Numbered from the stretch's first letter, positions 1 through 9,638 are shown. The stretch: DNA of 15,863 nt from Clostridia bacterium (GCA_029010655.1 JAQXKW010000108.1:1-15863), one strand, 5' to 3'. Numbers and translations are program-made. The notes: generated from the sequence alone by a model not told the origin.

Positions 1-1
1 A

Positions 2-3000
2 AACGGACTTGTTACCCTGGCGCGTATTTCTCAAAACCATAGCCTTTACGGATATACCTTTGAAATTGCATTGGGCGGATCTGTTATTCTGGATGTTAAG
101 TACGAAAACGGTTTGCCGATTTCAAACGGAAGTTTCTTCGGCATCGGAAACGATACCTATCCTTTTAAGGGAAAGTTTCTCATCGGCGGCTCTGCGGATA
201 CATCAATTGCCATCGGAGACAACAGCTGGCGTTATCTGTTTAATAATCTATCCAACGAGGCACAGATAGTCTCGGGCGGAAATTACTATCTGTATTCGTC
301 CTATGTGGCTCAGAATGAAAGCCCCCAGGAAGCGGACTCTTTTGCGTTCTGCAGAACGCTTTCGGTAACTAAACAGAACGGAGAACTGAATATCAGCGGA
401 TTTCGCTTTGGTGCAACAGCCGAATCGGGTAAAAGCGGAGCTCTTGTAAAAGGAGACAGCCTGACGGCTTTGTTTGCATGCCAAGTGAAAAAAAGCGGAG
501 CGGATTCTTTTTCCGTAGACCTGTCGAAAAGCCTTACAAGCGGAACATATGTTGTTGAAAGCACCGCCGATGACGCAGGCGGCTTGTTCGGCACGGTTGA
601 AGCGGGCGTTAATGCAACAGTCGGATTGCCCCAATCCTTAACATTCAATGTAAAAGCAGACGGTTTTCAGAAAAACGCCGGCGTTTTGATAGCAAGCAAT
701 TTCGGCAATGTAACTTTTGTTGCCGGTAGCGAAAATCAAGGTGCAAATAAGGGCTTCTCCTTCACAGGGGAATTAAGCTCTACGGGGTCTTCAGGTCTTA
801 TCGGAGCGAGCAAGGATGCCTCGCAAACCACGTTTTCCGAAAATGTTGTCATAGACGCTCTGAAAGCTTCCGGACTGCGTGCCGGAGGTATTGCCGGAAC
901 GGGCAACGGACTTATAAGCATAAAAAATGCGGAAATCAAAAATTCATCCTTTACAAGAATAGCTACCGGTGAGTCCGGACGTCTGGGCGGCGCCGTGGGC
1001 AGTGCGGACAAGCCCGAAGGAGGCCTGCGTGTTGCGGATGGCTGTTCTGTTAAGCTTTCGGGTAATACCTTCACCGCAAACGGAGACGCCTGTGTCGGCG
1101 GTTATATGGGTTATTTGAATACATCGGGCGAAGATCTCAAAAATATATCCGTCCTAAATAATATCGTTACAGGCAGCGGCAACTCAGCCGATAAGCTCGG
1201 CGGATATATCGGAAGCCTGACAACCGCAGGGGACTTTACGCTGTCCCTTACAGACGAAAGCTCAGCTGAGTTTAGCAAAATAACCGCAGGTGTCTGCGGC
1301 GGCATAATTGGAGAGGTTAATGCCGATTTGCAGTATTCTGTTGTCCTCGCAGGCGCAGGAGCGTCCGGCAGTACGGTGAACTGTACCGTTAATAACTCCT
1401 CTGCGGCCGTTGTGGGCGGACTTGTAGGAAGAATCACAAAGGGATATTTTAAGGTTGACGACCTTTCATTAAATAATTCCATCGAACGGACAAATACAGC
1501 CGCAGATATTGCAGGTGCTGTCAATCCCGGCGCAGTGCTTGATGCGGGTAAGCTGTCTCTTTATGAGGCGAAGGGCTCTGTGCTGGTCGGTAAGATAGGC
1601 AAGGGAAGTGTTGTCCGCCTGCGCGGTGAAATTACGGATACATCGGCTTCTGTCCAAAACCTGGTGTATGAGCAGGACGCTTCACTGATTTATAAAGATG
1701 TTGACTGTACCTATACCGGCGAAAAATCTGCAAACAACGATATAGGAAACTACGGTCAGGTTGTAAGAAACGATACCCTGAGAGTTATCTCGTTTAATGA
1801 AACCACCCACGGGGTATCTCTTGTGGGCGACCCCCTAAGCGGAAGCGGAGATATTTCCGTAGCGGGCGTAACCGATTTTGCAAAGCTCGCCATAACTTTC
1901 CACACAAAGGGCGCAATTTCGGGTGTTGACGGCGTTACGGCTGATAACTATTCCGCTCTGTTCGGCAGAAATATAAACCTCACAGCCGATGTTTCGCTTG
2001 ATAATACGGGTATTGAACAGTTAACCCCTTCAAACGATATAACCACCCCGTATACGGGAACCCTCAGCGGCGGCGGTAATACGGTCACCCTTGCAATAGG
2101 TCAGAATATACACGGTTCAAATCCCGGTGTTAAAGCAGGCGCCAATAATAAGCGTAATTCTCTTGCGCTGTTCTCCTATATTAAGAATGCCACTGTAAAT
2201 AATGTTAATATAGGCGGAAAAATATACCTCTGCCTGCCCGATGCAGATCAGTACGTGGGTTCTCTCGCAGGAAAGGCGGACGGGGAGCTTTCACTTAAGA
2301 GATGCTCGGTGAATACGGAAATCAAGATTTCCAACGGCGTTGCGAAAAAAAATAACAAGACCTCGCTGTATGTAGGCGGGGCGGTCGGCTACATCGGAGA
2401 TGTGAGCCGCCTTTCCGCAACAAACTGCACACTGGGAGCGAGTATTTCCGACAGCACGAATAACGCATACTATACTGCGGACAATAACAGGCTGTCTTAC
2501 GGCGGCTTTTCCGGTTACGTTTCCTATACGGGAACCGATGAAATCAATTTTCAGAATAATACAATTAAAACAACCGTTGAAAAAAGTAGCAGTTATTCCA
2601 ACCTGAAGATCGGCGGTTTTATCGGCGAGCTTAAATGTGCAAACTATGTAACGGCAAATATGCGCGGAACAAAAGCTCAGAATGTCAGTATTACGGCAAA
2701 TTCCGCAACCGGTTCTTCAGGCGGAATACTTGGCTATTCCTTTGATAAATGCCATGTAATTTTGAACAGAGAATATTCCGGAACCGTAAAGACAGGCGTC
2801 GCAGATCTTGGCGGACTTCTTTACACTATGAACGGCAGACTTACTGCCGAAAAAGGCTTTGCCGTGACCGGAACAAAGCTCACATCAAGCGGTGAGCTTC
2901 GCGGACTTCTTTTGGCAGACGGAAAAACAGCGCTTGTAACGGTAAAATCGTCTCCCGACGGCTTCAGAGATGTGACTGCCGACGACGGCTTTGATCTGTT

Positions 3001-6000
3001 TGTGGGTGAAAACATAGAGGATTATACCTCCGTGGAGGTTGCCGCCTCCGGCGGTATCGTGACGGTAGAAACGGGAGATGCTTTGGGCAAACTGCCGAAT
3101 AATTCAGATTGGTATGCTTTGATTAATTCACGTGAGAATACCAAAACCCGTTATTATTTCAATATTGCGGGACTGGAAAACATAACCGATGCGTCGGAAA
3201 CCGTGAGAAACGAAACGGATTTGATGTATTGGCATGTTGTGGATTATGCAGTATCCCTGCCCGATTATGTAAAGACAGAATTTTTCCATACGACGGTTAA
3301 CAGTATTACCTCTGTCACCTCTGTCACCTCTGATATTAATATGACGGATTACTGCTTCTATCCTACCGAAAAGGAAGCAGTCACAATAGATTTCAAAGGA
3401 CATAAGCTGACCTTCGGAAAGACTGTGAGCGTGAATGCCGCAAACCAGTTCTTCGGCTTGCAGGCAGGACTTCTTTCGGATATTAACGACGGCGGAGCGA
3501 AAACTGAGGCTCAGATTAACAGAATAAAGCTGGCCGGACAAGCTTCGTATCTCGGAAACGATCTGGGCTCCGGCGCACTTATCTGCGGAACGGTGTCCGG
3601 CTCTAATGTAAATAACAATAGATTTGATGTTGTGCTTACGGTTTCCGATGTTACATTAAGCGGTCTTTCGGTAGAAACCGCCTCCGATTACCGACCCATG
3701 CTCATTAACCGTATCGCAAGCTATACGGAATCTTCCGTTTCGGGCATTAAGCAGGAGGAATACACAGACGTTAGCTCTGCGGCTTCGTCCTTAATCGGAA
3801 AAGGCGGTATGCTTGAAGGCTCAACACCGTCCTCCTTCGTTAAAATGACGTTAAGCAACGTGGTGCTTGATGCAAAAAAGGCTGATACCGTGTTTACAAA
3901 GGCGTCTTTGTTCTATGACGTTCTCTATGAAAGCGGTTCAGGCTCATTCATCTATAACTTTAATTTTGGTGAGGACTGGGGAGTCGGTCTTCAGCATCAG
4001 GTAACATACGGTGCGGAGCTGTACCTTAACGAGGATCAGAGAACATATTTTGATAAGAATATTCCTGTCAATCCCGAAACAAAGCCTACGGAAGCCAGCG
4101 AATTATATAACTTCCAGAATTATTATCTGCCCTACGTTTACACCGGATATGATTTGGTGAAAAACAAGACAAATATTAATCTGAGCGTTAACCGCAAGGG
4201 TGCAGACTTGATTGAAGGATACGGAACATACCACCATCCCTATATAATCAGATCGGCAAAACAGCTTGAGTATGTCTCAAAACTGCTTTCCGGCAATAAC
4301 GAACCCTTCAGCGACGGCTGGAAGATAAACTTCCCCAGCGGAAGCTGGGGTAGCCTTTCCACGCTGGATTTGACCGGTTACTATACGGTTCAGGCAGTAA
4401 ACGGAGATTTGTGCCGTACAGACCTTCCCTCCGATGTGCTGAGCAGGGAGGTACTGCTGGCTTATCTGTCAGGCGCTTACTTTAAGCTGGCAGACGATTC
4501 AAACCCCGTGCTTTCTTCGGGCTATGCGGGACTCGGCTCTACCGCCTACCCGTTCCACGGCGTTATACACGGAAACGGTGTTACCGTTACCATGCCCGAT
4601 GCGGATACCGCTATCGGCTCCTACGGCTACGGTTTTATAAACGTTGCAAACGGATGCGCCGTATATAACCTTAAACTCAGTTACGGAACGGTAGTTCTTT
4701 CGTCCGATGCATTTACGGACGGACAGACGCCCACCTCCGGTCCTGCGGACAGTACTCTGTCAACAACCCTGCCTCACTTCGGCGGCGCGATTGCCTGGGT
4801 AGCGGGCGGAGATAACCTTTTGGATAAGGTTTCTGTTTCTGTCGGCACGGTGACTCCGGGCGCATGCCATACTGTGTGCGGCGGCTATGTGGGTATGGTT
4901 TCAGGCGGCGGTGTGCTTCTTTCGGAGTTAGGGGAATTAACTCTGAACAAAAGCAGTCACCTGTACCATAACAACTATGTGGGACGGGTTCTGGACGGCT
5001 ATGCGCTTGCTTTTGACGGCAAAACCTATGACAACAGTAAGGTGCTGTTGGGACTTAACGAAACCCGTGCCGACTTTATAATTCCCGCAATTACCAAAGA
5101 TGTTATCGTCAGCCATAACAGCGGATTTGTAAGCGGCAATACCTTCTCTTTGGCAAATGCCCGGGATTTACTGCTGTTCTCCTTTGCTATGAACAGCGGT
5201 GCGTTTGCGGGAAATACCGGCTACGCCTACGGCAGTACTTCGCTGTCCCGTTACGGCGATTACAGCCATGTGGGCGACGAAGCATGGAGCGGAGTAAATG
5301 CCAACGGCAGGTACTCGGACGATGTTAATAAAACTGCCGTTCTCTCAGCGTATTTCGGAGTAAATACGCCCACGGATCTGCAGAGTACAGCTCTTACGGT
5401 AAAGCTTACCGGAACTCAGTACGACCTCGGACCTTACGGTAACGCTTTCCGTGCCGTCAGCGGCGCTTACAGCAAATCTCTCACATATAAGATTGCTTCT
5501 TTCGGCGGAGATACCCAAAAGGCAACGGTTTATCTTGATATGGATATGCTTCAGTATGCGGTAGGAAAGAAGGACAGCGACGGCGACAAATCTTTTGCAG
5601 AGCCTGACTCTATCCGCCGCTACGGCCTGTTCGGCAGTATTTCAAATACGGTCACATTCAGAAACGTTGTCTTGTCCGGTAAAATCTCTGTGTCATGTAT
5701 CGACAGCGGCAACAAGGTTATGGAGTCCGACCCGTTTAACAGAGTTTCCGTAAATGACGGCGTTTCTGTCGGAGGCTTTGTGGGAATCTCCAACGGTGCC
5801 GTAACATTTACCGATGCTTCGTTAAAGGATATTACGGTAAACTCTCCCGACGTTTGCGGCGGCTTTGTGGGCAGGCACGCAAGCGGAAACTTCACGGTAG
5901 AAAGCGGCTGCTCATATGAGAATGCAACCGTCAAGGGCAAACGTCATACAGGCGGCATTGCCGGTTATGTGGGAAGCGGAACAGTCTCCATTACGGGACT

Positions 6001-9000
6001 GAAAGCCACAGACTCGATAGTCGAGACCCGCGTGGATTTGAGATATATGTCCGGTACCTTGTACGGAACTGCCGGCGGTGTCATCGGATATGTGGGAAGC
6101 GGGACTTCAAGTGTTACGCTGACGGACTGCACAGTCACAAAGACCGCGGCAGTCTATACGGCAAACTATAAAAACACAGGCGACTATGTAGCTTCGGGCG
6201 GACTTGTGGGCTATGCGGAAAAAAGCATTTCAGCGAACAACTGCACGGTAGACGGCTGCGTTGTGCTTGCGGTTTCCAATTTCGGTAGCGGCTCCGTTTT
6301 CCCGGATACTTTAAGTCCCAGCAAAAATACACTTTCGGACAGCTTTAAAAATTCCGTTGTTTATAACGGCGATAAGCAGAATGTTGCAAACCTTCTTGCA
6401 TGGATGCTGGAGCAAAAAGCCGACGACGGCGGCGGTTATTCTGTTGGCGCTGCAGGCGGAATTCTGGGTGAAGCAAGAAACAATGCCGGTGTCACTCTTA
6501 ATAATTGTACCGTGTCCGCAGTTAATGCACCGTCGGTTATTGCCGCCTTCAATGACGCTGGCGGCCTTATAGGCGAGCAAAGAGGCGGTACAGATGTAAG
6601 CATTACCGGTTGCCGTGTGAAAACCGACGGATATGATATGTATATTGTGGGCGGTCCCCGTGCCGCGGGCGTTATTGCCTACAGAAACACCACAGGTACT
6701 CCTACATATACCATAAACGATTTTCAAATTGAAGGAACTGCCGCAAACCCGATTCGTATTTTGGGAATCAAGTATAACACAACTGATGCCGCAGGTATTA
6801 TCGGCGATATCAACAAGGCAAACCTGACAGCCGAGAATTGTAAGGTGTCTTATTGTATTATCGGCGGTTCAAGGGCGGCGGGAGCCTGGAGCAATGTCAT
6901 CGCCGGGTCAAATATAAGCTTTAACAATATTGAAATAAGCAATAATCTTATTTACAGTAAACATAAAGATCATTACGCAGGTGGACTGCTTTGCTATGCA
7001 AACGCCGCTTCTGCCGTTGACGGTGTTTGCATCGGAAATAATTACATTGTCGGAGTAACCGGTGCCGGCGGCATGACCGGTCAACTGATCGGCGGTAATT
7101 CGCTTTCTGCGAAGTATGTCATTCTTGATGACAATGTAATCCGCAAAATCAGTGCAAAAGTGTCTGACTTTACCTTTGCCGCAAATTCTTTGGCGGATGG
7201 TGCCGCCGCGGATGCCCTGTACGATACCGCTAAAACCTCATTTACCAATGTGGGCTTAATTGCAGGCAATAACAGCGGTTCTGTAACGGCAATAGCGGTC
7301 AGCTGTTCCGACCCCGACGCGGGAGATACACGTCAAAAGAACTTCGGTACAGGCGCAGGGACGGGAACCGTGGTGTATGCCGCATACGGCGCTCAGGAGC
7401 CTTATAAAACCGAAGATCTTACTCCTCAGCAAGCTATAGAAAAGATGAGCCTTGATGTTTCTGTGGGCGCCGAACAGCGTACCCTATACGGAGACTCCGT
7501 TACAACCGGCACTCCTCAGGAAATCAACAGCCTCACATGGTGGCCCTATAAAGACACGAGCTTTGTGCTGGGAGACACGGCTATTACCGCGCTTTCCGAG
7601 CTTGTGCCCGGAGTTACCGAAAACGGGACGCTTCCTCTGCTTTGCCTGAACGAAAAAACGGACGCAACTATGAAGGGCTATATTAATATGCTCACCGCCG
7701 GAGGATTTGATTCCGCTGTTTCAAACGATACGGGAGTCACCGTAGCGTCGAAGCGGTACAGCGTGGCAGACAACGGAAATCTGACGGATCTGGACACAGA
7801 CGGAAGCGTTGTTTACAGCGACGGAAAGTTCTCGGCAGGAGTATATGACAACCTGGAGGGCGATGTAAAAACGCTGACGGTGCTGTCAATAAAATACAGT
7901 GATGTATATACAATGCATGTGGCAATATATTATCACCGTTCAGTGAACCTTAAAACCTTTGTAGTACCCTTGGAGGGCGAGCAGTATTATCTTCCTTCAT
8001 TTTTGAACTTTGCGTCGGAGCCGAACGGTTCTTTGAGAACTAACGTATCATTCGGCAGTCCTTTCACGCTGTATGTTGAGTACAACTATAACGATATGGC
8101 AATGACGCTGGAGAATTTGGAAAACTTCAATAAGCAGATCGAGCTTACCCAGTCAAACGGCGTCAGCGACGAAAGTGCCCGGATAGAAAAGGGAACGGAA
8201 TTTATTTTAATCGATTTGAACAGCGAAAGCCCGTCAGGATATACCTATTACACCCTGGCACTTGATAAAGACGAACGGTTCATTAATTTCAGCTCCTTTA
8301 CCAATGAGAGCACGGGAGACTTCGGTCATATTCCGCTGAGCGAGATACAGAATATCGCCCATCTCGCCCAAAACCGCATATGTAAGGATACAAGCGACTG
8401 CGTGTTTACGGAAAAGTATCTTATGGTTGTTTTCCCCGTTCAGAACAATACCGACAACGCTATTACTTACAATATGAAGGCTGTAATAGATGAGGAACAG
8501 AGACAGGCTACAAATATTGTGGTAAAGCGTTTGAAGGAGGTATACGGTCAGGTGTCCGTGTGGAGCTCTCCGAACGCAGACATGACAGCGGATTATGTGT
8601 CCGATACAGCCTTGAGCAAGCAGTTCTCCAATTTGAGCGACAATCCCATACAAATGAACGTGACTTCAACGGTAAACTTTGCAAACGGCTATGTTACCGC
8701 ACTGCAAAGCCAGAACGGCGCTGTGTACGGAACTCATGTTATCCGATTGCGAAACGAAAAGAATCAGTACGTGGAATTGCCCATGCGTACGGCTGTTAAG
8801 GTTGAGACGCCGGACGGCGAGGTAATATACGAAAACGAGCTCGCCGATGCTACCTCGCAGATACGGTTTTCCGTGGGAGATATTCTGAAAAAGGTAACAA
8901 CAGGGAACAGGGCCGAAATGAGTTATCGGATAACCTTAGACTTTTCAGGCGTAAACCAAAACGACTTCAACAGTATATTTGCCGTAATGGGACAATCCTC

Positions 9001-9571
9001 CTATACGCTTGTGGATTCGTTGTATCTTTCCGCCGACAGTGAATTGCTGGGAAGCGGTCCGTGGGACGCATTTAAGGAGTATACCGTCAGCATAGACACA
9101 GGCGTAAAGCTGGCTGTGGTTCCCACTGACAACCGCCATCTGGGCATTAACCTGATAAAGCAGGAGGACGAAACCAACAACGGCAAAATCGACTTTTCCG
9201 TTGTTGCAAAGTTTGATGCCTTTGCAGGAAAAACCTTTGATGAAGCGACAGTTTCTTTCTCCGTCAGCAAAAAGGTCTTTGAAGGCGGCGTATATAAATA
9301 CGTTGAGCTGGAAAACGAGGACCCGTTAAAGTGGACGGTCTCCAAGGACGGGGCTCCGGTTAATTCCGATGTTCTCACGGTGGTTGACAAGGAATGCAGC
9401 AGCATGTACCGGTTGGATGTTGATATTAATCAGGAATACGGACCGGCTGACTTGACAAACTACCGACTTATCGTTAATATCTCCGCAACCGCAGATGACG
9501 GAACGACCATAGGGGCAAGCGAATATTTCGTGTTCCTGCTCTGTAAGCTGGAGACGGAACCGCCCGCTTAA
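2..9571 (+). CDS. Giant GLUG-motif, beta-helix-like surface or secreted protein (5' end missing)
   Basis: The frame is open from base 2 to the TAA at 9569-9571, giving at least 3189 residues. The first in-frame TTG (71) has no ribosome binding site, so the true start and any signal peptide lie to the left of the window. Repeated turns of the form GG-(h)-(h)-G-(Y/E/R), often followed 10-20 residues later by NC, DC or GC, match the GLUG motif family (PF07581), known from large surface proteins including streptococcal IgA1 proteases. About five modules can be made out, beginning near base 2, 1850, 3190, 4190 and 5110. Each opens with a helix-like segment (for example AKQLEYVSKLL near 4255) and most continue with a YPF-x-G or PYTGTL-type strand. 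The last ~750 residues lack the turns. I see no HExxH protease motif, no LPXTG, no SLH domain and no C-terminal membrane helix. A role as adhesin or matrix protein is inference; the beta-helix fold is likely. Confidence 0.85.
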   Translation, partial: NGLVTLARISQNHSLYGYTFEIALGGSVILDVKYENGLPISNGSFFGIGNDTYPFKGKFLIGGSADTSIAIGDNSWRYLFNNLSNEAQIVSGGNYYLYSSYVAQNESPQEADSFAFCRTLSVTKQNGELNISGFRFGATAESGKSGALVKGDSLTALFACQVKKSGADSFSVDLSKSLTSGTYVVESTADDAGGLFGTVEAGVNATVGLPQSLTFNVKADGFQKNAGVLIASNFGNVTFVAGSENQGANKGFSFTGELSSTGSSGLIGASKDASQTTFSENVVIDALKASGLRAGGIAGTGNGLISIKNAEIKNSSFTRIATGESGRLGGAVGSADKPEGGLRVADGCSVKLSGNTFTANGDACVGGYMGYLNTSGEDLKNISVLNNIVTGSGNSADKLGGYIGSLTTAGDFTLSLTDESSAEFSKITAGVCGGIIGEVNADLQYSVVLAGAGASGSTVNCTVNNSSAAVVGGLVGRITKGYFKVDDLSLNNSIERTNTAADIAGAVNPGAVLDAGKLSLYEAKGSVLVGKIGKGSVVRLRGEITDTSASVQNLVYEQDASLIYKDVDCTYTGEKSANNDIGNYGQVVRNDTLRVISFNETTHGVSLVGDPLSGSGDISVAGVTDFAKLAITFHTKGAISGVDGVTADNYSALFGRNINLTADVSLDNTGIEQLTPSNDITTPYTGTLSGGGNTVTLAIGQNIHGSNPGVKAGANNKRNSLALFSYIKNATVNNVNIGGKIYLCLPDADQYVGSLAGKADGELSLKRCSVNTEIKISNGVAKKNNKTSLYVGGAVGYIGDVSRLSATNCTLGASISDSTNNAYYTADNNRLSYGGFSGYVSYTGTDEINFQNNTIKTTVEKSSSYSNLKIGGFIGELKCANYVTANMRGTKAQNVSITANSATGSSGGILGYSFDKCHVILNREYSGTVKTGVADLGGLLYTMNGRLTAEKGFAVTGTKLTSSGELRGLLLADGKTALVTVKSSPDGFRDVTADDGFDLFVGENIEDYTSVEVAASGGIVTVETGDALGKLPNNSDWYALINSRENTKTRYYFNIAGLENITDASETVRNETDLMYWHVVDYAVSLPDYVKTEFFHTTVNSITSVTSVTSDINMTDYCFYPTEKEAVTIDFKGHKLTFGKTVSVNAANQFFGLQAGLLSDINDGGAKTEAQINRIKLAGQASYLGNDLGSGALICGTVSGSNVNNNRFDVVLTVSDVTLSGLSVETASDYRPMLINRIASYTESSVSGIKQEEYTDVSSAASSLIGKGGMLEGSTPSSFVKMTLSNVVLDAKKADTVFTKASLFYDVLYESGSGSFIYNFNFGEDWGVGLQHQVTYGAELYLNEDQRTYFDKNIPVNPETKPTEASELYNFQNYYLPYVYTGYDLVKNKTNINLSVNRKGADLIEGYGTYHHPYIIRSAKQLEYVSKLLSGNNEPFSDGWKINFPSGSWGSLSTLDLTGYYTVQAVNGDLCRTDLPSDVLSREVLLAYLSGAYFKLADDSNPVLSSGYAGLGSTAYPFHGVIHGNGVTVTMPDADTAIGSYGYGFINVANGCAVYNLKLSYGTVVLSSDAFTDGQTPTSGPADSTLSTTLPHFGGAIAWVAGGDNLLDKVSVSVGTVTPGACHTVCGGYVGMVSGGGVLLSELGELTLNKSSHLYHNNYVGRVLDGYALAFDGKTYDNSKVLLGLNETRADFIIPAITKDVIVSHNSGFVSGNTFSLANARDLLLFSFAMNSGAFAGNTGYAYGSTSLSRYGDYSHVGDEAWSGVNANGRYSDDVNKTAVLSAYFGVNTPTDLQSTALTVKLTGTQYDLGPYGNAFRAVSGAYSKSLTYKIASFGGDTQKATVYLDMDMLQYAVGKKDSDGDKSFAEPDSIRRYGLFGSISNTVTFRNVVLSGKISVSCIDSGNKVMESDPFNRVSVNDGVSVGGFVGISNGAVTFTDASLKDITVNSPDVCGGFVGRHASGNFTVESGCSYENATVKGKRHTGGIAGYVGSGTVSITGLKATDSIVETRVDLRYMSGTLYGTAGGVIGYVGSGTSSVTLTDCTVTKTAAVYTANYKNTGDYVASGGLVGYAEKSISANNCTVDGCVVLAVSNFGSGSVFPDTLSPSKNTLSDSFKNSVVYNGDKQNVANLLAWMLEQKADDGGGYSVGAAGGILGEARNNAGVTLNNCTVSAVNAPSVIAAFNDAGGLIGEQRGGTDVSITGCRVKTDGYDMYIVGGPRAAGVIAYRNTTGTPTYTINDFQIEGTAANPIRILGIKYNTTDAAGIIGDINKANLTAENCKVSYCIIGGSRAAGAWSNVIAGSNISFNNIEISNNLIYSKHKDHYAGGLLCYANAASAVDGVCIGNNYIVGVTGAGGMTGQLIGGNSLSAKYVILDDNVIRKISAKVSDFTFAANSLADGAAADALYDTAKTSFTNVGLIAGNNSGSVTAIAVSCSDPDAGDTRQKNFGTGAGTGTVVYAAYGAQEPYKTEDLTPQQAIEKMSLDVSVGAEQRTLYGDSVTTGTPQEINSLTWWPYKDTSFVLGDTAITALSELVPGVTENGTLPLLCLNEKTDATMKGYINMLTAGGFDSAVSNDTGVTVASKRYSVADNGNLTDLDTDGSVVYSDGKFSAGVYDNLEGDVKTLTVLSIKYSDVYTMHVAIYYHRSVNLKTFVVPLEGEQYYLPSFLNFASEPNGSLRTNVSFGSPFTLYVEYNYNDMAMTLENLENFNKQIELTQSNGVSDESARIEKGTEFILIDLNSESPSGYTYYTLALDKDERFINFSSFTNESTGDFGHIPLSEIQNIAHLAQNRICKDTSDCVFTEKYLMVVFPVQNNTDNAITYNMKAVIDEEQRQATNIVVKRLKEVYGQVSVWSSPNADMTADYVSDTALSKQFSNLSDNPIQMNVTSTVNFANGYVTALQSQNGAVYGTHVIRLRNEKNQYVELPMRTAVKVETPDGEVIYENELADATSQIRFSVGDILKKVTTGNRAEMSYRITLDFSGVNQNDFNSIFAVMGQSSYTLVDSLYLSADSELLGSGPWDAFKEYTVSIDTGVKLAVVPTDNRHLGINLIKQEDETNNGKIDFSVVAKFDAFAGKTFDEATVSFSVSKKVFEGGVYKYVELENEDPLKWTVSKDGAPVNSDVLTVVDKECSSMYRLDVDINQEYGPADLTNYRLIVNISATADDGTTIGASEYFVFLLCKLETEPPA
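578..1630 (+). repeat. GLUG-like repeat cluster 1 (module A)
   Basis: Roughly ten degenerate protein-level turns occur here, including GGLFG (578), SGLIG, GGIAG, GGAVG, GGYMGY, GGYIGS, GGIIGE, GGLVGR and VLVGK. They are 30-45 residues apart. They diverge at DNA level, so this is an old protein repeat and not a recent tandem duplication. Each would correspond to about one coil of a parallel beta-helix. Confidence 0.7.
2255..2953 (+). repeat. GLUG-like repeat cluster 2 (module B)
   Basis: About seven turns can be read: VGSLAGK, GGAVGYIG, GGFSGYVS, GGFIGEL, GGILGYS, GGLLYTM and RGLLLAD. Several are followed by RC, NC or KC. The cluster follows a module entry at about 1850-2100 (INLTADVSL, then PYTGTLSGGGNTVTL), which is the classic opening of this type of beta-helix. 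Confidence 0.7.
3308..3332 (+). repeat. In-frame 9-nt tandem repeat (ACCTCTGTC, about 2.8 copies)
   Basis: The unit ACCTCTGTC is present twice in full, then ACCTCTG, encoding TSV-TSV-TS inside module C of the giant protein. Because the unit is a multiple of three, a change in copy number would keep the frame. It could be a slippage site or simply a Ser/Thr/Val-rich strand. Confidence 0.7.
4781..4960 (+). repeat. Short GLUG-like pair (module D)
   Basis: Only two turns are clear, GGAIAWVAGG and GGYVGMVSGGG. They follow the module D entry, GTYHHPYIIRSAKQLEYV near 4223-4275 and AYPFHGVIHGNGVTVTM near 4540-4595. This module is much shorter than the others, either because turns were lost or because it acts as a spacer. 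Confidence 0.55.
5771..7308 (+). repeat. GLUG-like repeat cluster 3 (module E), the longest run
   Basis: About a dozen turns occur here: GGFVGIS, GGFVGRH, GGIAGYVGSG, GGVIGYVGSG, GGLVGYA, GGILGEA, GGLIGEQ, AGVIAYR, AGIIGDI, GGLLCYA, GGMTGQL and VGLIAGN. Two consecutive turns near 5950 and 6070 share GYVGSGT exactly, the closest copy pair seen. Cysteines in NC, DC or GC follow many turns, the standard GLUG consensus position. Confidence 0.75.
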
Positions 9572-9605
9572 ATTCGGTTGTGCCTAATACTAATGCGCAA
9601 AATAA

Positions 9606-9637
9606 GCCGAAGGCTCGTCATGAGCCTTCGGCATTTT
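9606..9637. terminator. Intrinsic terminator shared by two convergent genes
   Basis: GCCGAAGGCTC (9606-9616) and GAGCCTTCGGC (9622-9632) form a perfect 11-bp stem with a 5-nt loop. On the plus strand it is followed by ATTTTGCTATTTTG, and on the minus strand by TTATTTTG. It lies 34 nt after the giant gene's stop codon and 6 nt beyond the stop codon of the minus-strand small gene. It is therefore placed to end both transcripts, more strongly on the plus strand, where the T-rich run is longer. Confidence 0.88.
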
Positions 9638-9638
9638 G

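Noticed and set aside
6311..6727. 138-codon minus-strand frame inside the giant gene
   Set aside because: It is one of several antisense frames produced by the codon pattern of the GLUG-like repeats, with no ribosome binding site and no recognisable protein.
2..7308. IgA1 protease-like metalloprotease, because GLUG motifs occur in that family
   Set aside because: No HExxH zinc motif is visible in the available part of the protein. One upstream of the window cannot be excluded.
71..9571. TTG at 71 as the real start of the giant gene
   Set aside because: The frame is already open from base 2 with similar composition, there is no ribosome binding site before 71, and no signal peptide follows it.
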